Part shown: positions 58,901 through 64,000 of the stretch, one piece after another
How the letters are laid out: every line of letters begins with the position of its first letter
Position numbering within the stretch: position 1 is the first letter of the stretch
Assembly (NCBI RefSeq): GCF_002813135.1
Contig: NZ_PHTY01000001.1
Location: forward strand, 1,917,501-1,981,500
Direction of reading: 5' to 3'
From: Ulvibacter sp. MAR_2010_11
GTDB lineage: Bacteria > Bacteroidota > Bacteroidia > Flavobacteriales > Flavobacteriaceae
Length of the DNA stretch: 64,000 nt
Position numbers and translations under genes: made by a program
The notes under the pieces: generated by a model
The model's input: only the letters and a program-made list of their open reading frames with translations
The model's database searches: none
Told to the model about the DNA's origin: nothing

Positions 58901-61900
58901 ACGCTTACGCTGAATGCAGTTCCGGGTGCAGCAACGCAGGTTGTAATCACCGTGGATACCCGAAATAATCAAAACGGACAAACTGTAAATGGTCAGTCTT
59001 GGGTTATTGCAAGTGGTGTTAATGTAGATGGTGATTGTTACGAAGAATTAGAATTAGTTCTGGAGTCTAAAACAAATATATTGTGTAATGGCGCAAGTAC
59101 AGGTTCTATTACCGTAATGGCTACAGGAGGCGTACCTCCTTATATGTACAGCCTTAACGGTGGAACACCTCAAGCGTCTCCTACCTTTAATAATTTACCG
59201 GCAGGAGTATATACAATTGGCGTAACAGACACTCTTGGAAATTCAGATTCTATAAGTGTTACGCTTACACAGCCGGAACCATTGAGCATACAAATTACTA
59301 AAATCAATGCGACGGCAACTGGAGGTTGTCTCAACGGACAAGCGACGGCGAATCCTTCGGGAGGCGTAGGTCCTTATACCTATCAGTGGAGTGCTAGTGC
59401 CGGAAGTCAGACTACACAAACTGCAATTAACTTAGCAGCCGGAACACACACTGTTGTGGTAACCGATGCCAATGGTTGTACGCTTCAGCAAGGAGTTGTA
59501 ATAGATTGTGTTCCAAACTGCGATGCTACTATTAATGTGGACAATGTTACTCACGTACTTTGTACAGGAGATATGACCGGAAGTGCTACAGTTAGTGCAA
59601 GCTCTGTGTTAAATCCCGGTGCTACTTTTACCTTTACATGGAATACAGTGCCCGTACAAGTTGATGCCGGTGTTACCTCTAGTACTGTTTCAGGATTAGG
59701 CGCAGGTGTGTATACTGTAAGTGTAACTATAGACGGTACCTTGTGTCAACCGGTACAACAAAGTGTAACAATTACACAGCCTTCTAATGCTTTGAACGTG
59801 ACAGCTACCTCGACCGATGAAACCGGACCAACAACCGGTGACGGAACGGCTACCGCTAATCCAACAGGAGGGACACCACCGTATACATATGTATGGAGTC
59901 CCGGAGGGCAAACAACACAAACAATTACCGGACTTAGTGCCGGAACATATACTGTAACTGTAACCGACGCTAATGGTTGTACAGCTACTGCTTCAACCAT
60001 TGTAAACCCTGGATCATGTAGAGATTTGGCAGCCAATGCTTCTTCAACACCGGTTTCATGTAATGGTGGTAATAATGGTACAGCGACAGTTGGAGTAACA
60101 GGTGGTTTAGGACCATTTAGTTATTCATGGAGTCCGGGTGGTCAGACTACTCAGACAATTACAGGATTAACAGCAGGAGCATATACTGTTACAGTAACCG
60201 ATCAATCAACGCTTTGTACAGCTTCTTCTACAACGACCGTTAATCAACCGGGAGCATTAAGCTCGGGAATTGCGGTTACGAATGTAGCGTGTTTCGGAGA
60301 GAATACGGGATCCTTAGATCTTACAGTAACAGGAGGAACTCCGCCTTATTCCTTCCTATGGAGTCCGGGTGGTGAAACAACCGAAGACTTATTCAACTTA
60401 GTGGCCGGAACGTATTCAGTCCTAATTACCGATGCCAATGGTTGTACCAAAACCGATAGTGCTACAGTAATGCAGCCTTCAGCAGAATTATCGCTAAACA
60501 TTATTTCTCAAACCGATATATTATGTAGTGCACCTAGCTCCGTGACAGTTGAAGCCGCAGGAGGAACACCTCCTTATCTATATGCTTTAGATGGTGGCGC
60601 ACCACAAGCTTCAGGAACTTTTACAAATCTGTCGCAAGGAATTCACAGTATTGTAGTTGTCGACGCAAACGGATGTGATGCTTCAGTTCAGGTTACAATT
60701 CTGAAAAATTGTACAGTGGCAGTTGATGATATCAACGACACATTCGTAAATATCCCTGTAGATGGAAACGTTCTTACAAACGACTTCGATTTGGAAGGCG
60801 ATACTCAAACAGTAACTACTACAACTGTAACTACAGTTCAAGGGGTAATTGTGAATATCGATCCTGTTACGGGAGCTTATACTTATACACCACCAGTTGA
60901 CTATATTGGCGAGGATACTTTTGAATATACTATTTGTGACGACGGAAACCCACAAGCTTGTGATAGCGCAGTGGTTTATATTGAAGTTGAACCAACAGAT
61001 TCCTCAGACAATGATCCACCGGTTGCAAATGCCGATACAAATACAACTCAGGTAAATGTACCGGTAGATGGAAATGTATTGCCGAACGATTACGATCCGG
61101 ACGGAGATCCAATTGTAGTAACAGCAAATACAAACCCTGCCAATGGTAGCGTAGTAATAAATCCTGATGGAAGTTATACATATACGCCTAATCCGAATTA
61201 TGTGGGTCAGGATACATTCCAATATACAATTTGTGATAACGGGACACCGCCACTTTGTGATACTGCAACGGTAACAATCCAAATTTTGGATACTACAGAC
61301 AATATTACAACTGCGGTTGATGATTCATACTTTACGCAAAGAAATACACCTATAAGCGCAAATGTATTGGATAACGATACAGATCCTGAAGGTGACAATC
61401 AAACTGTAGATATTGCTATCAGTCCTTCAAATGGGCCAAGTAATGGTACAGTGGTATTAAATGCCGATGGTACCTTTACGTATACACCTGATCCTGGATA
61501 TTTTGGACCAGACAGTTTTGTGTACTCAATCTTTGACGATGGTACTCCTGTGGCAACCGATTCTGCTACTGTAACCATATTAGTAAGTGCGTTTGTAAAC
61601 ACAACAGTTGCGGTCGACGATATCAATGATACGTTTGTAAATATTCCTGTAAGTGGAAATGTGCTTACCAACGATTTCGATTTGGAAGGGGATACCCAAA
61701 CAGTTACTACAACGACGGTAACTACAGTACAGGGAGTAATTGTGAATATTGACCCTGTTACAGGTGCTTATACCTATACTCCTCCACTTGATTATATTGG
61801 GGAAGATAGCTTCGAATATACTATTTGTGACGACGGAAGCCCTCAAGCTTGTGATAGTGCGGTAGTTTATATTGAAGTGGAGCCTATAGATACTTCAGAC

Positions 61901-64000
61901 AATGATCCTCCGGTTGCAAATGCCGATACAAACACCACTCAGGTAGATGTACCTGTAGATGGAAATGTATTGCCGAACGATTACGATCCCGATGGTGACC
62001 CAATTGTTGTAACAGCAAATACAAACCCTGCCAATGGTAGTGTGGTAGTAAATCCTGACGGAAGCTATACCTATACTCCGAACCCCGGATTTGTTGGCCA
62101 AGATATATTCCAATACACAATTTGTGATAACGGAACTCCTGCGCTTTGCGATACTGCAACGGTTACGATTCAGGTGTTAGATACTACAGACAATATTACG
62201 ACTGCGGTTGATGACTCTTATTATACCACAGTTGGTATAGTTATAAATGGAAATGTATTGGACAACGATACAGATCCTGAAGGTGACAATCAAACTGTAG
62301 ACATTGCTATTAGTCCGGCTAACGGACCAAGTAATGGCACAGTTGTATTAAATGCCGATGGTACCTTTACATATACGCCAAACCCTGGATATTTTGGACC
62401 CGATAGTTTTGTATACTCAATCTTTGATGATGGTACTCCTGTCGCAACCGATTCTGCTACAGTTACAATCTTGGTTGGAATTATAGGTAACAAGATTCTG
62501 GCAATTGACGATATCAACGACACCTATATGAACCTTCCTGTAAGTGGAAGTGTGGCTACCAACGATGAGAATGCTGACGGTCCTGCGGGCACTGAAGTAT
62601 TCACTCTGGTAAGTGGTCCTTCAAACGGCGCGTTGGTATTCAATCCTGACGGAACCTATACCTATACTCCGGGATTAGACTTTACAGGTGAAGATACTTT
62701 TGAGTATCAGATCTGTGACGGTGGAAACCCAATAGCATGTGATACTGCTACGGTTTATATTGAAGTATTGCCAATAGGCAGTCCGGACAATGAACCGCCG
62801 GTAGCTAATGCCGATACCAATACTACAGAGGTAGATACTCCTGTAAGTGGTAATGTGATGGTGAACGACTTCGATCCTGATGGTGACCCAATTACAGTAA
62901 CCGGAAATACAAACCCTGTAAATGGAACTGTTGTAGTAAATCCTGATGGAAGCTATACCTATACTCCGAACCCAGGTTTTGTAGGAGAAGATACTTTTGA
63001 ATATACTATCTGTGATGATGGAGCACCAATTCCACCACCACTTTGTGATACGGCTACAGTAACCATTCAGGTAATACCAAATAATGGAAACATTACTGTT
63101 GCCAATGATGATGCCTATAACGGCTTTATCGATATGCCAATTAGTGGAAACGTATTGGATAACGATAACGATCCGGAAGGCGATACTCAAATGGTAGATA
63201 CTACGCTCACTCCTGTGAGTGGACCAAGTAATGGTACTTTGACCATCAATGCCGATGGTACTTTTACCTATACTCCGAATGCCGGCTTTACGGGCACAGA
63301 TCAGTTTGTGTATGCAATCTTTGATAATGGAGCACCTGTTGCGACCGATCAAGCTACTGTATACTTAACTGTTGGAGATCCTGGTAATACTATTTTAGCA
63401 ATTGACGATATCAATGATACTTTCGTGAATCTACCTGTGAGTGGTGATGTTGGAACAAACGACGATAATTTAGATGGTCCTGCTGGTACCGAGGTATTCA
63501 CATTGGTAAGCGGTCCTTCAAACGGTGCGTTGGTATTCAACCCTGATGGAACGTATACCTATACTCCTGGATTGGATTATGTGGGTGAAGATTCATTTGA
63601 ATATCAAATCTGTGACGGTGGAAACCCAATTGCATGTGATACTGCCACGGTTACAATCGAAATTGTTGACGATCCTGTAATTGGAAATGATCCTCCAATC
63701 GCAAACAACGATACAAATGTAACGGAAGTAGATACTCCTGTAAGTGGAAATGTAATCGTTAATGATTACGACTTAGATGGTGACCCAATTACGGTTACAG
63801 CAAATACAAACCCTGTAAATGGAACTGTTGTAGTGAATCCTGACGGAACCTACACTTATACACCAAACCCGGGATTTGTAGGAGAAGATACCTTCGAATA
63901 TACTATCTGTGATAATGGAACTCCGGCTCTTTGTGATACGGCCACGGTGACCATTTATATTATCGTGGATAATAATAACATAACCGTTGCAAACGATGAT
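55970..64000 (+). CDS. Giant SprB-like surface protein, 3' end outside the window
   Basis: The frame is open from the ATG at 55970 to the last base, at least 2677 residues. Order of parts: a signal peptide (to about 32, ending VYGQ); a propeller-like region (about 60-320); a module with [10 protein letters not shown] and the GEVEDY motif (about 300-452); an SdrD_B/CarboxypepD-like domain (about 680-760, [20 protein letters not shown]); an unrecognised part; seven SprB-like repeats (about 1028-1580); then Ig/cadherin-like modules to the window end. SprB repeats are known from the gliding adhesin of Flavobacterium johnsoniae, so a T9SS-exported surface filament or adhesin is likely. A sorting domain and a PorP/SprF gene are expected further downstream but cannot be seen. 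Confidence 0.85.
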   Translation, partial: MQNITYSILHKRFFKYVSILTFIFSSMLVYGQDPLPTIVPNTNRGLPFLYALPDNGNDLFSVAPDPTSDPLPTPAIQSTDRTFNGEGSGFRASNRRVYAFANDHDLYEVNPANGNSTLKVDNMFTGVVQGVEFYLNNVTGAEVMFVIVDPSGDGTGGTKLYAYNPNNNWASYAGYPKTLSGAINKADGIAWNPVNGDFYVQNDDEVDFYFINVTNGNTTFAFSTEFEIDGEGIGFAADGKLYIEDEGDNLTGGDRRIYEVNLSNGDLTAVAKLGGSSDVEGIMGNVGVRDDGGDIPNSYGWAAHQLPVLQSDPITIYLGTVAPDSEDPFTTVNGGFGDDATGIDDEDGVKLNGDLLDNKQLNAGSAYTLTVKTNGNGVLSAWIDWNGDGDFDSNEKVANNIAPSGNNINLNINVPSSAAMGVTYARFRYSSQHNLAASYSEAPDGEVEDYKISIVNTPIARECGCAPFYNNSNFVNPVKIAGSNLQVGAVYRFSNVFPGNPHGNVLDALVKIEAFNNGASLLDIDVTGTGLNEAFQPRINSTNGNDQSVEFSVTFVTGGGNYGDEVVISFFGTPLDIDGDGNSTREYAEISLPDAYFLASNPKIDISRGATYVRGEARNTETAPGGDVSLDPRWTYSNYFENKSSLRYKIGKIDGNDDRYYSLDMDNANYNDPNSVLITYPVICGKVTDQGGDPLVGVEIDVTGSDGSSQTVTTGANGSYKAVAAIPEALVDVTYEIRENDLPGYESISDVDGANDNLITRVINLMSTCGNDFVDGVDTPDGWNFECGDDKVVDEYGYNANCNLTTVASIPNPANVYQYVVEIVYKGSNPGQSITFTDSSNNSQTLYRSVPVGTSSNIWVYRGLFTGNTSTITYTNNSSKCQLQSLVVYAFRNVPDASSSSGVFTSRSGVNDVQTITIDIPAFTGPRNLTIEAPISELTADGRYLLLKAESGGVSDQVFIYGPDASLPGGTCCLAIPTLTLNAVPGAATQVVITVDTRNNQNGQTVNGQSWVIASGVNVDGDCYEELELVLESKTNILCNGASTGSITVMATGGVPPYMYSLNGGTPQASPTFNNLPAGVYTIGVTDTLGNSDSISVTLTQPEPLSIQITKINATATGGCLNGQATANPSGGVGPYTYQWSASAGSQTTQTAINLAAGTHTVVVTDANGCTLQQGVVIDCVPNCDATINVDNVTHVLCTGDMTGSATVSASSVLNPGATFTFTWNTVPVQVDAGVTSSTVSGLGAGVYTVSVTIDGTLCQPVQQSVTITQPSNALNVTATSTDETGPTTGDGTATANPTGGTPPYTYVWSPGGQTTQTITGLSAGTYTVTVTDANGCTATASTIVNPGSCRDLAANASSTPVSCNGGNNGTATVGVTGGLGPFSYSWSPGGQTTQTITGLTAGAYTVTVTDQSTLCTASSTTTVNQPGALSSGIAVTNVACFGENTGSLDLTVTGGTPPYSFLWSPGGETTEDLFNLVAGTYSVLITDANGCTKTDSATVMQPSAELSLNIISQTDILCSAPSSVTVEAAGGTPPYLYALDGGAPQASGTFTNLSQGIHSIVVVDANGCDASVQVTILKNCTVAVDDINDTFVNIPVDGNVLTNDFDLEGDTQTVTTTTVTTVQGVIVNIDPVTGAYTYTPPVDYIGEDTFEYTICDDGNPQACDSAVVYIEVEPTDSSDNDPPVANADTNTTQVNVPVDGNVLPNDYDPDGDPIVVTANTNPANGSVVINPDGSYTYTPNPNYVGQDTFQYTICDNGTPPLCDTATVTIQILDTTDNITTAVDDSYFTQRNTPISANVLDNDTDPEGDNQTVDIAISPSNGPSNGTVVLNADGTFTYTPDPGYFGPDSFVYSIFDDGTPVATDSATVTILVSAFVNTTVAVDDINDTFVNIPVSGNVLTNDFDLEGDTQTVTTTTVTTVQGVIVNIDPVTGAYTYTPPLDYIGEDSFEYTICDDGSPQACDSAVVYIEVEPIDTSDNDPPVANADTNTTQVDVPVDGNVLPNDYDPDGDPIVVTANTNPANGSVVVNPDGSYTYTPNPGFVGQDIFQYTICDNGTPALCDTATVTIQVLDTTDNITTAVDDSYYTTVGIVINGNVLDNDTDPEGDNQTVDIAISPANGPSNGTVVLNADGTFTYTPNPGYFGPDSFVYSIFDDGTPVATDSATVTILVGIIGNKILAIDDINDTYMNLPVSGSVATNDENADGPAGTEVFTLVSGPSNGALVFNPDGTYTYTPGLDFTGEDTFEYQICDGGNPIACDTATVYIEVLPIGSPDNEPPVANADTNTTEVDTPVSGNVMVNDFDPDGDPITVTGNTNPVNGTVVVNPDGSYTYTPNPGFVGEDTFEYTICDDGAPIPPPLCDTATVTIQVIPNNGNITVANDDAYNGFIDMPISGNVLDNDNDPEGDTQMVDTTLTPVSGPSNGTLTINADGTFTYTPNAGFTGTDQFVYAIFDNGAPVATDQATVYLTVGDPGNTILAIDDINDTFVNLPVSGDVGTNDDNLDGPAGTEVFTLVSGPSNGALVFNPDGTYTYTPGLDYVGEDSFEYQICDGGNPIACDTATVTIEIVDDPVIGNDPPIANNDTNVTEVDTPVSGNVIVNDYDLDGDPITVTANTNPVNGTVVVNPDGTYTYTPNPGFVGEDTFEYTICDNGTPALCDTATVTIYIIVDNNNITVANDD
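59053..60715 (+). repeat. Seven SprB-like repeats in the giant surface gene
   Basis: Each unit encodes about 75-85 residues with the pattern C-x-G-x-x-x-G, then [20 protein letters not shown], [16 protein letters not shown] and a final QP. The DNA copies are clearly diverged, unlike the arrays in the 39744 gene. Confidence 0.8.
60719..64000 (+). repeat. Ig/cadherin-like repeats arranged as a three-domain super-repeat
   Basis: Modules of about 97-100 residues end in a pattern like [36 protein letters not shown]. They come in the fixed order A-B-C. Module A starts at 60719, 61610, 62501 and 63398, so the super-repeat is 891, 891 and 897 bp long. The first two A modules share one subtype ([10 protein letters not shown]) and the last two another ([16 protein letters not shown]). 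Confidence 0.85.

Noticed and set aside
59696-63540. Many minus-strand frames of 60-225 codons within the second giant gene
   Set aside because: They are antisense shadows of repetitive coding sequence; they repeat with the same period as the modules and have unnatural composition.

Overview
The window comes from a member of the phylum Bacteroidota, most likely a marine Flavobacteriaceae. The signs are: many genes preceded by the Bacteroidota promoter -7 element TAnnTTTG; few Shine-Dalgarno sequences, with a conspicuous exception at rpsU; type IX secretion (T9SS) hallmarks such as PorP/SprF, a gliding-motility-type C-terminal sorting domain and SprB-like repeats; and several families typical of the phylum (DUF2851, DUF3467, DUF1343/NamZ). 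I cannot name the species.

Layout. 1-18.2 kb is ordinary chromosome: the 3' end of an outer-membrane barrel gene, an amidohydrolase lipoprotein, a small metalloprotease lipoprotein, a DUF2059 protein, a methyltransferase, a YkgJ cysteine-cluster protein, a NamZ-like muramidase divergent from a LolC/E-like permease, a PLP-dependent cysteine synthase-like enzyme, DUF202, DUF2851 and PspC proteins, a K+ channel, an AGCS symporter, a helix-hairpin-helix protein, an acyl-CoA dehydrogenase and a carboxypeptidase-regulatory-domain protein. 18.3-33.7 kb is the conserved information-processing block: rpsU, a XerC/D-type recombinase, a ribosome hibernation factor, tRNA-Thr/Tyr/Gly/Thr, tuf, tRNA-Trp, secE, nusG, rplK-rplA-rplJ-rplL and rpoB-rpoC. 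The tRNA part of this block is peppered with short palindromic repeats, one of which is bounded by an exact copy of a tRNA 3' end. 33.9-38.8 kb holds a DUF3467 protein, three secreted proteins of surface type and prfC.

The most interesting part is 38.9-64 kb. It holds two surface-adhesin operons with the same plan. The first has a regulatory region, a small secreted protein, a 4170-residue adhesin (von Willebrand A domain, about 27 DUF11-like modules and a T9SS type B sorting domain), then PorP/SprF and an OmpA-family protein. The second has a closely matching regulatory region (55 of 56 bases identical over the promoter block), a small exported protein, then a giant open frame that runs off the window (at least 2677 residues, with a GEVEDY motif, an SdrD_B-like domain, seven SprB-like repeats and Ig/cadherin-like repeats). 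The first adhesin contains 11 near-identical 396-bp units and 9 near-identical 381-bp units; the second contains a three-domain super-repeat of about 891 bp. Together they look like a co-regulated pair of T9SS-exported, calcium-binding, repeat-expanding surface filaments. The T9SS assignment rests on family knowledge, and the co-regulation is inferred from the duplicated promoter.

Limits: all calls are from reading the sequence alone. Domain borders are approximate, start codons are uncertain where noted, and the copy number of the near-identical repeats depends on the assembly being correct.
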